Counted from the first letter of the stretch, positions 16,837 to 24,820 are shown. The stretch: DNA of 64,000 nucleotides from Sutcliffiella sp. FSL R7-0096 (GCF_038595065.1 NZ_CP152003.1:4444001-4508000), one strand, 5' to 3'. Made by a program: numbers and translations. Notes: generated by a model not told the origin, from the sequence alone.

Positions 16837-17045
16837 TGTCCGAAGTTTTTCTGTTTATGTCCGAAGTTTCCGGGAAGTTGTCCAAAGTTTCCGGATTTTT
16901 GTCCGAAAATTTCGGAAAGTTGTCCAAACTAATTTTTCAAATGTCCGAACCCTACCTTGTCATTGTCCAAACGAACAAAGTCTTTGTCCGAAATTAGCTG
17001 AAAAGGAATAACCTTTTGTCCGAACCTCATCCAAACTTGCACGAA
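16837..17045. repeat. 21-bp-period array of TGTCCRAA
   Basis: Copies of TGTCCGAA or TGTCCAAA start at 16837, 16858, 16879, 16900, 16921, 16942, 16964, 16985 and 17017, with a degenerate TGCACGAA at 17038. Spacings are 21, 21, 21, 21, 21, 22, 21, 32 and 21. The 8-mer is nearly invariant; the 13 bases between copies vary, often containing TTTCCGG or TTTCGGA. It fills the gap between ywpF and the convergent sortase gene. Two helix turns per unit would place all copies on one face of DNA. Confidence 0.85.
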
Positions 17046-17174
17046 CACTTTCAGAAGCAATGTTTTTTAGAAATTCGCGCTCAATTTCGGGGGATTCTCG
17101 AAACCAATGTTGCACAAAGACATGGCCTCTCTCACTCACCTTTACCTATACGTCCCAACGTCTCACTAACTAAC

Positions 17175-17849
17175 TCAACGACTTTCCCCCTCCATCCTTC
17201 TCAAAAACTCAGCCTCCACCACATACCGCTCAGGCGCACTTCCAATAAACCGAAATGGATAGCAAGTCGTGATCGTCAACACCTCACGTGCTCTCGGGAC
17301 CACCACAGAAGTATCCTCTTTGTCTACAACCCTGACCCTTGCGACTTTATAAATATACTCCCCACCATCAAACCCCAGCACAACCTTATCACCGACTTTA
17401 AGCTCCCCAAGCCTCCGGAATACAGTGTCCCTGTGACCTGAAAGTACAATATTTCCCCCTTCTCCAGGAAACCGGCTTCCAGGAACATGGCCAACTCCCT
17501 TTACCAGCTCATCCTCAGAAACTCCATGGAAGACCGGCATTCCAACTTCCAAAACAGGAAAATAAACTTCGCCGATTTCTTCACCGACCGCCACCTTTGC
17601 CTCTACCTCTACAGACTCACCATGTTCCCCCTCCTCGGCAACCCGAGATTCGCCCAAACGCAAATCCTCCAAACCCGACGACGAAAACTCCTCAACAGTA
17701 TCCGACCTCTCTTCCACCGCCGAAATCCCCTTCCAATACAAAAGGCCGCTTCCAACAAACAAAGCAGCCCCCACAACAAACAACACTATTCCACATATTC
17801 GAATTACATGCAGTAACATTCCAGTATAACCTCCAGCTCCACTACCCAT
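17175..17849 (-). CDS. Class D sortase, partner of the acidic surface protein
   Basis: A 224-residue sortase. A membrane helix (about 12-38) is followed by a Glu-rich linker and the barrel from about 95. Catalytic His139 (LSGHRDT), Cys196 (TTCYPF) and Arg208 (APERYV) are intact, and the GVGHVPGSRFPGEGGNIVLSG stretch marks class D. Its start overlaps the stop of the upstream surface-protein gene by one base (TGATG) and AGAGGTAG precedes it; an ATG ten codons in also has GGAGG. Class D sortases act on LPxTA-type signals, and the co-transcribed protein ends in MPDTA. Position after ywpF matches the sortase-like ywpE of B. subtilis. Confidence 0.93.
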   Translation of the reverse strand: MGSGAGGYTGMLLHVIRICGIVLFVVGAALFVGSGLLYWKGISAVEERSDTVEEFSSSGLEDLRLGESRVAEEGEHGESVEVEAKVAVGEEIGEVYFPVLEVGMPVFHGVSEDELVKGVGHVPGSRFPGEGGNIVLSGHRDTVFRRLGELKVGDKVVLGFDGGEYIYKVARVRVVDKEDTSVVVPRAREVLTITTCYPFRFIGSAPERYVVEAEFLRRMEGESR

Positions 17850-18793
17850 CAGCTACCTCTGCGTGCCATGCCCATTCCACTCCATCTCACCAACACACCT
17901 GCCGCAACAAGCATACATAGCCCAGCCATTATCCCAAAACCATACAGGGAAGCCGTATCAGGCATTCTATTATGATAAAGCTCATCGCTCATCTTTACCC
18001 CAACCTGTCCTAGGTGGACAAGCTCGGTCCCCGTGGACTTCGCAAACGATGGAGACACAATCTGCTCATCCATCACCGCAGATGCAAGCAGGCTGCCTTC
18101 CCCATTATATAAATCTAGGTGGACATCCTTTCCTTCCAGCCAACCTGGTTGCATCAAGGTTTCCTCTGTCACTTGCACCCGTTCGCCGTCCTCTACATGC
18201 AGATCGGCATCCACCTGGAATACACTCATCATTTCTGTCCAAAGGGAAAACACCTTATCTACTGAATTCGGCTCCTCTTCAAGCATCCCCTCCAACCTTT
18301 CCAACTCTTCTGCCAGCACGTCTTTAGGAAGGCTTAAAATATGATGGAAAATTAACCTTGCTTCCTCGGCCTCAAATCCCATGGAAACAAGAAAATCCTC
18401 CGCTCGTGCCACTTCCTCCTCGTGGGTCATGTAAAAGTCCACGGCAAGCTCCAAATCCTCAATGAACGTATAATCCTGCACTTTTTCACCAAACCGAGAT
18501 AACAGCACCTCCAACTCTTCTTTCGTCAGATCGTACGTTTCTAGCATAATCAAAAGATTTTCTTCGTTGATCGGGGTGCCAAGCTCATCACGAAGATGGT
18601 TGATATCTTTAAAGTCCTCTAGACTTACCTCATAAAATTTCAAATAGTTATCCAAGTCCTTTCTCGTCCAACCAATTTCCTTCAAATAGGAATCCACTTC
18701 CTCCTCTTTCGGTGCCGCAGCAACAGCGACCGGTCCAATAAACAATGTCGCCCCCACCATCAATGCACAAGCAAACAATAAAATCCGTTGCAT
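17849..18793 (-). CDS. Processed acidic surface protein with MPDTA sorting signal
   Basis: A 314-residue secreted protein. A signal peptide (about 1-27, ending VAVAAA) precedes an acidic helical region (Glu-rich, with repeated SYLKEIGW / LKFYEVSLEDF / LETYDLTKEEL-type helices to about 185). A smaller beta region follows (VTEETLMQPGWLEGKDVHLDLY). The C-terminus has a class D sorting signal starting at about 277: MPDTA, a hydrophobic stretch (YGFGIMAGLCMLVAAGVLV), then RW...ARRGS. This matches the 'processed acidic surface protein' family found next to class D sortases in Bacillaceae. It is the first gene of the pair. The signal has Met in place of the usual Leu. Function beyond surface display is unknown. 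Confidence 0.87.
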   Translation of the reverse strand: MQRILLFACALMVGATLFIGPVAVAAAPKEEEVDSYLKEIGWTRKDLDNYLKFYEVSLEDFKDINHLRDELGTPINEENLLIMLETYDLTKEELEVLLSRFGEKVQDYTFIEDLELAVDFYMTHEEEVARAEDFLVSMGFEAEEARLIFHHILSLPKDVLAEELERLEGMLEEEPNSVDKVFSLWTEMMSVFQVDADLHVEDGERVQVTEETLMQPGWLEGKDVHLDLYNGEGSLLASAVMDEQIVSPSFAKSTGTELVHLGQVGVKMSDELYHNRMPDTASLYGFGIMAGLCMLVAAGVLVRWSGMGMARRGS

Positions 18794-18991
18794 ACCATCA
18801 TGCCTCCCTATTCTCGCTACATTTTTTTAGTAGGATGCGCACAAACGGAAAAATTATACAAAAGGAGATCGACCAATTGAGAAAAGGACAAACCCATTTT
18901 AAATGATTGTTTCCTCAAAAATCCCCCAACAAAAAAACACCCAGCCTCCCCGCCAAAATAAACGGTAGAGACTAGATGCCATTGAACTTTT

Positions 18992-20047
18992 TTAAGAAGC
19001 GCCTTTCAATGCGGCTTCAATATCCTCTTCAAATGTCTTCAGAACAGGCTGTAACACCTCATCAAGTTTGCGGAAGGTGGATGATACACTTCCGGGTGAT
19101 CCTCCAAACTCCTCGGCTAGCGCCTTTTGGGTTTCCATTTGCTCTTTCATAAAATGGGTATCCAAGAAGTAAACCAAGGCTGCAGCGTAGTTCTGTTCAT
19201 TGCGGATCATCGGACTTTCCTTCATGCAATAGATGGACCACAGCATGTTGGCAAATTCCAAGAACCTTTCCGGATATCCGCGTTTTTTCGCCGCCTCAGC
19301 AAACAGCTCCAATACTCGTTCCTGCGCCGCATCCTGGACAGGAAGCTCCTGAACATCCTCTTCACTCAACTCAAATTCAACCATGCGCCCTGCAAGGTCT
19401 GGGAAGTTTTCACGAATATAGTCTTCGTTTACAGCAATGTCGCTAAGTGCTTCTTGTATTTTTTCTTCCAAGCGGATCGTCTCCAGCACGCCCCGTTCAA
19501 AGGTCGACATGAATACAACTTTCTCCTGCTGATAAGGGACAAACATCCCGATGACCAGCTCGTTTTTGCTTAAGCTGTCCTCCCTGCCAATATAAGTGAC
19601 CTTCACTTTTTCTTTGGTAAAAAAGTCTTCCATGGTATAAACATCCCCACGAAGATTCGCCACCTTGTAGATGGAAGGATAAGCGTCCTGCCAGCTTTCA
19701 GCCCACTCTTTTACTTGGGAACGAGAGAACTTCCCTGCATGGACTTCAACAAACTCCTCCACAATCGTGCGGCCGTTATCACGTTTTACCGTGAACATAT
19801 ACCAGAGATGGAGTAGCTCATTAAAAGCTTCTTCCTTCATCTCATCCATTGAAAATTTATGTAGGTATTTTGTGCTTACACTTTCAAGCTCTCCTGCAAA
19901 TTTCTCATATGCAAATCGCATGATATCGACTTGCAAACCCATCAATTCCGACTCCAATACTTTTTCAAGGCCGTCCTGCTTCTTTTCACAGCATTTCTTA
20001 TATTTCTTGCCACTGCCGCATAGGCATGGTTCATTTCTTCCAATCAT
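18992..20047 (-). CDS. SEC-C motif protein
   Basis: A 351-residue soluble protein that begins with a SEC-C zinc motif, RNEPCLCGSGKKYKKCC (Cys8, Cys10, Cys19, Cys20), the same finger that ends SecA. The remaining 330 residues are acidic and helical, with FPDLAGRMVEFELSEEDVQEL and a C-terminal stretch TQKALAEEFGGSPGSVSSTFRKLDE that looks like a winged-helix recognition segment. No catalytic motif was seen. SEC-C domains usually mediate binding to protein or ribosome partners. A lone gene; its promoter region faces the small gene at 20236-20382. The function is not known. Confidence 0.85.
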   Translation of the reverse strand: MIGRNEPCLCGSGKKYKKCCEKKQDGLEKVLESELMGLQVDIMRFAYEKFAGELESVSTKYLHKFSMDEMKEEAFNELLHLWYMFTVKRDNGRTIVEEFVEVHAGKFSRSQVKEWAESWQDAYPSIYKVANLRGDVYTMEDFFTKEKVKVTYIGREDSLSKNELVIGMFVPYQQEKVVFMSTFERGVLETIRLEEKIQEALSDIAVNEDYIRENFPDLAGRMVEFELSEEDVQELPVQDAAQERVLELFAEAAKKRGYPERFLEFANMLWSIYCMKESPMIRNEQNYAAALVYFLDTHFMKEQMETQKALAEEFGGSPGSVSSTFRKLDEVLQPVLKTFEEDIEAALKGAS

Positions 20048-20181
20048 TCTATCACCTTACACTTTTTGTATTTTCGTAGTTGATTGTCCTTCTAAAATAA
20101 AGACAACGAGTTTAATTCTAACATACTTCTTCTCTTCATGGAGGAATTCAGAGACTGGGTATGTTAGCCAGCGACAATAAT

Positions 20182-20215
20182 AAAAAAACACTTCTGAACA
20201 TTTAATTCAGAAGTG
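20182..20215 (-). terminator. Rho-independent terminator of the small gene
   Basis: Perfect CACTTCTGAA / TTCAGAAGTG arms with a seven-base loop, followed on the minus strand by TTTTTTT. It ends 21 bp past the stop codon at 20236. Confidence 0.85.
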
Positions 20216-20235
20216 CCATCTATCAATCTATCAAT

Positions 20236-20382
20236 TTATTTTATAAGAATCTGCAGCTTTTCTCTCATCTCATCTACAAGCTCCATCATGGAGATATTCT
20301 CCCGTTCTGTACCTTGTTGGTAGGCATACTGAAGAACTTTTATGATTTCATCTTTATTATCAATTACTTTATAGTCATTCAT
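20236..20382 (-). CDS. 48-residue small protein
   Basis: An ATG at 20382 opens 48 codons: it begins MNDYKVIDNKDEIIKVLQYA and ends MMELVDEMREKLQILIK. The product is a charged two-helix peptide with no membrane segment. Support comes from uninterrupted helix-like composition, a GGTGA sequence upstream, and a perfect terminator right after the stop, which means this stretch is transcribed as its own unit. No family was recognised. The rest of the 20048-20606 gap is AT-rich and empty. Confidence 0.6.
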   Translation of the reverse strand: MNDYKVIDNKDEIIKVLQYAYQQGTERENISMMELVDEMREKLQILIK

Positions 20383-20606
20383 TTCTCAAAATTTCACCGC
20401 CTAATTAATTACAAAATATACTACAATTCTACTACTTTCTCGAAAAAAGACAAGATTATTTTGAAAATATTTCTAATAGTATAAAATTCACGTCGATATT
20501 TGTTTTATATTCTATAGCCTTTTCCCCATAAACTTAAACATATTTTTAAAATTTGCTTTTCCCCCTCCCAATTTTATATAGTAAAAAGAGAAAGCAGGTG
20601 TTCTAC

Positions 20607-21032
20607 ATGAAAGTAATCAAAGGAATATTTATCACTGCCATTGTGGTTGGCGGACTTGGTTTTGCAGGCTATTATTTCATTAATAAATATATGGAAGATC
20701 AGGCTGTGGAATATGTGGAAAATGATATGGTGAATAATAATGACCTTGCGGTGGCAAGGGAATATGTGGACAACTCCCCGGCACTTAAGAACTATATCGC
20801 AGAGGGTGCACAGGCAAATTTGGAAGAATTGCCGATTCAAACAAGGGAAGAAGCGACAAGAATGGTCATGAATAAGCTAAGCTTCCAAGAGATGCAGCAA
20901 ATCCAATCGAAGGTTTCCAACGGCATGACGGAACAGGAAGCCATGGAGATGATCCAGACATTTGAAGATAAAATGACAGATGAGGAATTGCTGGCATTGA
21001 AGGCGATTGTATATAGGGAATTGTATGAATAA
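20607..21032 (+). CDS. Small membrane-anchored protein of unknown function
   Basis: A 141-residue protein with one N-terminal helix (KGIFITAIVVGGLGFAGYYFI, about 4-24) and a charged helical domain outside or inside the membrane. The last part, EATRMVMNKLSFQEMQQIQSKVSNG followed by MTEQEAMEMIQTFEDKMTDEELLALK, is highly Met- and Glu-rich. The ATG at 20607 follows GCAGGTG; upstream in-frame codons lack a ribosome site. It is monocistronic with its own terminator. I recognise the general type as common in Bacillus but cannot name a family. Confidence 0.7.
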   Translation: MKVIKGIFITAIVVGGLGFAGYYFINKYMEDQAVEYVENDMVNNNDLAVAREYVDNSPALKNYIAEGAQANLEELPIQTREEATRMVMNKLSFQEMQQIQSKVSNGMTEQEAMEMIQTFEDKMTDEELLALKAIVYRELYE

Positions 21033-21041
21033 CCAAAGATA

Positions 21042-21090
21042 CCTGTAAGCCCCAGCAATATGTATGGGTTTACAGGCTTTTTATTTTTTC
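21042..21090 (+). terminator. Rho-independent terminator
   Basis: CCTGTAAGCCC / GGGTTTACAGG stem followed by CTTTTTATTTTTT, right after the stop at 21032. Confidence 0.85.
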
Positions 21091-21177
21091 CTTTTCAAGG
21101 CTCCTACCGTCGCCAAACAATCATGACAAGCATATGTTATGGAGTGGATAGTATGTCTAAAGGAGGCATTTTATACT

Positions 21178-21702
21178 ATGTCATTATATTTTGAATGGAG
21201 GAAGAGCTGCGGGTGCAGGGTACCATGTAATTGCGATATTCAGCCGAAGAAGGCGGAACCGCGCTACTATTTTAATCAGTCAGATGAAATGCTGACTATT
21301 CCTGCTGATACCCCGACACAGATCATTGAACTAGAGGTAACTACTCTTCTAACAAATGAACCTGTAAAATTGGATGCAATGCTGGAGGCATTCATCCTGA
21401 CGGAAAATGACCCGTACTATAGCTTTATTGTCGAGTTTTCATTATTGCGGGGGACGACTCCCCTGACAAGTGAAAGCTTTGCCATGATCAATCAGGTGGG
21501 TAAAAGCGAAAGCGAGAAAACCATCATCAATACAACAAAAATCACGTGGACAGATATAGTCCCTCTACCGGGAACCTATACCTATGTCATCGAAGTAAAT
21601 CATATTACCTTGCCTGACCAGCATATCGCCAGTGTCGAGGTACAGGATCGCTCGTTAACAGCCATCGCTTTTCCACCTCGTAAAATTTCAAATCCAGAAT
21701 AG
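21178..21702 (+). CDS. Cys-rich N-terminus beta-protein, possible spore surface protein
   Basis: A 174-residue protein starting MSLYFEWRKSCGCRVPCNC: four Cys in the first 20 residues (CGC and CNC), then a beta-sandwich-like remainder (TIPADTPTQIIELEVTTLL, PYYSFIVEFSLLRG, TYTYVIEVNHITL). No signal peptide. The ATG at 21178 has a perfect AAAGGAGG. A Cys-rich N-terminal peptide followed by a jelly-roll-like domain is reminiscent of spore appendage or exosporium subunits, but I cannot match a named family, so the role is speculative. Followed by the tandem 88-bp repeats; no terminator directly after the stop. Confidence 0.65.
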   Translation: MSLYFEWRKSCGCRVPCNCDIQPKKAEPRYYFNQSDEMLTIPADTPTQIIELEVTTLLTNEPVKLDAMLEAFILTENDPYYSFIVEFSLLRGTTPLTSESFAMINQVGKSESEKTIINTTKITWTDIVPLPGTYTYVIEVNHITLPDQHIASVEVQDRSLTAIAFPPRKISNPE

Positions 21703-21711
21703 TAATTTTTG

Positions 21712-21799
21712 AACAAACGTTTGATTAATTGAATGTAAAAAGTTTGATTCCCCATGGGTTTCAGCTGTTGCATAATGGATTAACTTTTGAAAAAGCTAT
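21712..21799 (+). repeat. 88-bp direct repeat, copy 1
   Basis: Begins AACAAACGTTTGATTAA and ends GGATTAACTTTTGA plus AGCTAT. CAAACGTTTG is a perfect ten-base palindrome. Copy 2 is 175 bp downstream. Both are followed by a terminator hairpin. This is part of the 581-bp gap 21703-22283, which has no ORF. Confidence 0.8.
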
Positions 21800-21825
21800 G
21801 TTGGTAACATTTATGAAGAGATGTC

Positions 21826-21866
21826 GAAACCCCTAGAAAAATGGGGATTTCTAGGATTTCTTTTTT
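21826..21866 (+). terminator. Terminator-like hairpin after repeat copy 1
   Basis: CTAGAAA / TTTCTAG core stem extended by GAAA/TTTC, followed by TTTTTT. Confidence 0.65.
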
Positions 21867-21886
21867 GATTAATATAGCTTTTTTCA

Positions 21887-21974
21887 AACAAACGTTTGAT
21901 TAACCGTAAACTGAAAGTTAGGATTCCCATAGGGTTCAGCCATTGCATTTCGGATTAACTTTTGAGATAGCTAT
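21887..21974 (+). repeat. 88-bp direct repeat, copy 2
   Basis: Same length and same landmarks as copy 1: AACAAACGTTTGATTAA, CCCAT, GGGTTCAGC, TTGCAT, GGATTAACTTTTGA, AGCTAT. Confidence 0.8.
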
Positions 21975-21980
21975 ATAAGA

Positions 21981-22022
21981 AAAATAAATCCCCCATCCAT
22001 TACTAGATGGGGGATTTATTTT
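21981..22022. terminator. Strong hairpin after repeat copy 2
   Basis: AAATAAATCCCCCATC and GATGGGGGATTTATTT pair perfectly around an eight-base loop. The A/T flanks make it usable from both strands. Confidence 0.8.
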
Positions 22023-22155
22023 GGGTAGCTTATTGTTCGGCACGATCTAATATATGGTTCGCAGAACTTTCGCAGTAAGCATTTGTCATTAATTTCCCTA
22101 AATAGACGATTCCTTAACATAAAAGGTTGCCTTTCTAGATTATTTTTCAAGGTTG

Positions 22156-22182
22156 GTTTACGTTTTTTCGAGTACCGGGTAT
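22156..22182 (+). promoter_or_regulatory. Sigma-B-like promoter for the YflT-domain gene
   Basis: GTTTAC and a consensus GGGTAT are 15 bp apart, about 100 bp before the ATG at 22284. This fits the general stress consensus (GTTTAA-N12-15-GGGTAT) and the YflT-type domain in the product. Confidence 0.6.
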
Positions 22183-22283
22183 ATAATCATTAAGCTATTT
22201 TCGTTCATATACGAGAAGGATAACGATGCAGAATACGGAATATGCCCATATAAAATAAAAGCAACCCTTGAGGAGGAAGTAGC

Positions 22284-23639
22284 ATGACTGAGCAACGCAT
22301 GGAAATTGTAGGATCTTACCTAATGGAAGAAGAGGCAATGAATAAGGTCAATTGGTTAAAAAATGAAGGCTACCATCCTGAGGAAATTTGGATCATCCGC
22401 GACCGACGTGGCGTGTTGGAGCAATTGGGAGAAGAACCGATCAGCGGTGTTTCTTCCTCAGAGGAAACCAATTACGCTAACACGAGTGCCACCAGTTCCG
22501 TTGTATCTCCCGGCAGCCTGCTGAAGCCTGAATCCAAAAGTGTCGCTGCTACCCTGATGGAGCTTGGAATCGATAAAGAAGAAGCCTACCGCTATGAATT
22601 TGATGTGAAGGTCGGGAAAATGCTGATTCTCGCTACCCCGGTACCAACCAGCGAAGTTGGTACGGCTGAGAGCCACGTGGATAACTATAGTGTGAGCGAG
22701 GAGCCGGCAATGATGATAGATGAAGATGATAAGCAAGGGGGGGCTATGAAGAGCACTTCCGAGCATCACATCAAGATAGATGGACCAGAGAATGTAGCCG
22801 GTACTTCCAGCCATACTTCCGGGAATGCACCTGGTAGCTCCATCAACAGACCTATGCCGGATGCCAATATTGATGGCACTGTTCCTCTTGACGAGCAATT
22901 GCTTAGGGAGGAGCCGGTTGTGGATGAAAAAGTGGAAAAGGATTTCGCTCGGGAGGAGGTAATTTCCCTGCATGACCAGGCAAGTGTCACCAATGAATCA
23001 CCTACAATGGAACGGGAGGAAATGCGAGCGGATACTCTCTCACGTGAGTCAAATAATGGCAAGCGTTATGCGGAAAACAAAACAGAGGAAGATGTAGATA
23101 AGGCTCTACTTTATGAGCATGGCCAACCATTTCCAATGGAAAAGCCGTATGAAGAAGAAGTATACGATAAAAATGTCATCGCAGACGGGCCATTGCATGT
23201 CGAGGATGTTCCGGGTGATGCCACTACAACCGAACGGGAAAAACCGTTATTTCAATCTGATGAGGGTGTGAGACCAAAGTCTGCACTAGAGCAGGAAGAA
23301 GAAATGTCGAATGAGGATAACGGTCCCATACTCTTTGAGGATACGTTGAACGAGATGGAGCGCGACAAACCTGGTGTGGGGATGGAGCCTGGTTTGGATG
23401 AGGAAGGAACGCTTGTGACAGAGAGCCAAGAGGATCTTTACACAACCGAGTATGAAGAAGGCGAATTGGTTGATGAAGAGGCCGATATCTATCCTGAAGC
23501 ACCTTCCAACTACGAGAATGAGACTTCTGTTTTTGAAGAGGATACCCCGGAGCCATTTTCCTCCCGTAAAAAAGAGCGAATGGAAACAAGACGAGCTGAA
23601 CTCTTTGACACAGAGGACGATGACCTGTTCCGCAAATAG
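22284..23639 (+). CDS. General stress protein with YflT-type N-terminal domain and long acidic tail
   Basis: A 451-residue soluble protein. The first 115 residues match the YflT / general stress protein 17M domain: EIVGSYLMEEEAMNKVNWLK, a Gly-Tyr-xx-Glu-Glu-Ile-Trp strand, and ELGIDKEEAYRYEFDVKVGKMLILA. The rest (about 120-451) is disordered and very acidic, with no repeats of fixed length, ending in a short basic cluster (SSRKKERMETRRAE). Family members are sigma-B-controlled stress proteins of unknown mechanism, usually only 120-200 residues, so the tail is an unusual extension. AGGAGGAAG precedes the ATG. A sigma-B-like promoter lies upstream and a strong terminator downstream; monocistronic. 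Confidence 0.8.
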   Translation: MTEQRMEIVGSYLMEEEAMNKVNWLKNEGYHPEEIWIIRDRRGVLEQLGEEPISGVSSSEETNYANTSATSSVVSPGSLLKPESKSVAATLMELGIDKEEAYRYEFDVKVGKMLILATPVPTSEVGTAESHVDNYSVSEEPAMMIDEDDKQGGAMKSTSEHHIKIDGPENVAGTSSHTSGNAPGSSINRPMPDANIDGTVPLDEQLLREEPVVDEKVEKDFAREEVISLHDQASVTNESPTMEREEMRADTLSRESNNGKRYAENKTEEDVDKALLYEHGQPFPMEKPYEEEVYDKNVIADGPLHVEDVPGDATTTEREKPLFQSDEGVRPKSALEQEEEMSNEDNGPILFEDTLNEMERDKPGVGMEPGLDEEGTLVTESQEDLYTTEYEEGELVDEEADIYPEAPSNYENETSVFEEDTPEPFSSRKKERMETRRAELFDTEDDDLFRK

Positions 23640-23653
23640 TAGGATAATAGTAA

Positions 23654-23684
23654 GGGGCACCAGCCGGGGGCTGGTGCCTTTTTA
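23654..23684 (+). terminator. Rho-independent terminator of the YflT-domain gene
   Basis: GGCACCAGCC / GGCTGGTGCC stem with a GGGG-type loop, followed by TTTTT. Confidence 0.9.
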
Positions 23685-23701
23685 ATAAAAAAGAAAAAAA
23701 A

Positions 23702-23714
23702 GGGGTCAGACCCC
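23702..23714 (-). repeat. GGGGTCTGACCCC repeat, doubling as terminator of the Gfo/Idh gene
   Basis: On the minus strand AGGGGTCTGACCCC is followed by TTTTTTTTC and lies 30 bp after the oxidoreductase stop. Upstream flank TTCGAC...GGAAAATCCTT is shared with the copies at 30954 and, loosely, 31016. Confidence 0.65.
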
Positions 23715-23745
23715 TAAAGGATTTTCCCCCTCGACGTCGAAGCCC

Positions 23746-24783
23746 CTATAAACTAACACTCTTCCCTGTTTCACTGCTACGGTAAATCGCATCGATGATC
23801 ATTGAGGTTTGCATTGCCTCTTCAGGCTTGACCACCAGTTCCTCCAACCCTAGGCAGCTGTTTACGAAATTCAATGCTTGTGGCAGACTTGGATCCTCCT
23901 CGCCTGGTACCCACTCAGCTTCTGTATTCAAGAGCATCCCATGTTTCATCTGGTTGACGTGGAACGGGAATAGGTCCACTCCCCCACTCAGACCGGAAAT
24001 GCTGACACTCTCCTCATCACTCTTCACATTGGCAGACCAGGACGTTTCAAACAGCATCGACGCTCCACCCTCAAACTTGATGTATGCGGTCACATGGTCG
24101 TCCACTTCAAACGTTTCATGATCAAAGCTTCCCCACTGATTCACCTGGCCGGGTATTTTGCTTAACTCATTATAAGTTGATCCCATCACTTCCACCGGTT
24201 TCGGATTGCCAAGCAGCCATAAGGACAGGTCCAATAAATGGCAGCCATAATCGATCAGGCTTCCACCGCCCTGCAACTCCTTATTCGTAAACACACCCCA
24301 TCCAGGAACCTTGCGACGACGTATCCCTTTTGCCCTTGCCACCATCGGGCGACCGATTTCATCCTCCAACACAAGGCGCTTAGCGGCAACCGACTCCTTC
24401 ATAAATCGGTAATGGTATGCAATCGCCAGTTTTTTCCCGGCAGCTTCTGCAGCAGCGATCATCGCTTCACATTCATCAGGACGCATCGCCATCGGTTTTT
24501 CACAGAATACATGCAAGCCAGCCCCAAGCGCCGCGATTGTAATTTCTGCATGGAACTTGTTCGGTGTACAGATGGTCACTGCATCCACATCCCCAAACAT
24601 ATCGGCATAATGCGCATACACTTTGGGAATACCGAATTTCTCTCCCACCATTCTTGCTGTCGCTTCATTCACATCACTGATCGCGACAATCTCCACTTTA
24701 TCGCTCATTTTTAAAAACGTCGGGATATGGCGGTTCTGCGCAATGCCACCCACTCCGATAACTCCCATTTTTAACTTTTCCAT
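23746..24783 (-). CDS. Gfo/Idh/MocA-family sugar oxidoreductase
   Basis: A 345-residue NAD(P)-dependent dehydrogenase. The N-terminal Rossmann fold has GVIGVGGIAQNRHIP (about 7-21), the ICTPNKFH loop and the family's catalytic-site FCEKPMA (Glu-Lys-Pro). The C-terminal alpha/beta domain carries the substrate-site DYGCHLLDLSLWLLG. Members oxidise or epimerise sugars and cyclitols. It lies 38 bp after the response regulator and seems to be the last gene in the region served by the sugar ABC importer, so its substrate is probably what that importer brings in. Substrate cannot be named. Ends with a GGGGTCTGACCCC-T8 terminator. Confidence 0.9.
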   Translation of the reverse strand: MEKLKMGVIGVGGIAQNRHIPTFLKMSDKVEIVAISDVNEATARMVGEKFGIPKVYAHYADMFGDVDAVTICTPNKFHAEITIAALGAGLHVFCEKPMAMRPDECEAMIAAAEAAGKKLAIAYHYRFMKESVAAKRLVLEDEIGRPMVARAKGIRRRKVPGWGVFTNKELQGGGSLIDYGCHLLDLSLWLLGNPKPVEVMGSTYNELSKIPGQVNQWGSFDHETFEVDDHVTAYIKFEGGASMLFETSWSANVKSDEESVSISGLSGGVDLFPFHVNQMKHGMLLNTEAEWVPGEEDPSLPQALNFVNSCLGLEELVVKPEEAMQTSMIIDAIYRSSETGKSVSL

Positions 24784-24820
24784 TTATCTGCACCTCATAT
24801 CTGTTCTCTATGTCTGGTTG

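Noticed and set aside
16836-16997. 53-codon frame over the 21-bp array giving heptads of the [ML]S[EK]VSG type
   Set aside because: The ribosome-like GAGGT is only two bases from the ATG, the frame breaks at the 22-bp step while the DNA motif continues, and the Ser codon never varies. DNA-level repeat is the better reading.
16837-17045. CRISPR array
   Set aside because: The conserved part is only 8 bp and the period 21 bp; there are no repeat-length units, no unique spacers of normal size, and no cas genes.
17016-17920. Plus-strand frames of 100-150 codons opposite the sortase and acidic protein
   Set aside because: They are Pro/His/Ser-rich antisense shadows of Glu/Gly-rich coding sequence, with no ribosome sites; the minus-strand genes have clear catalytic motifs.
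23224-23660. Minus-strand frames of 120 codons inside the YflT-type gene
   Set aside because: Shadows of the acidic tail; the plus strand has ribosome site, promoter and terminator.
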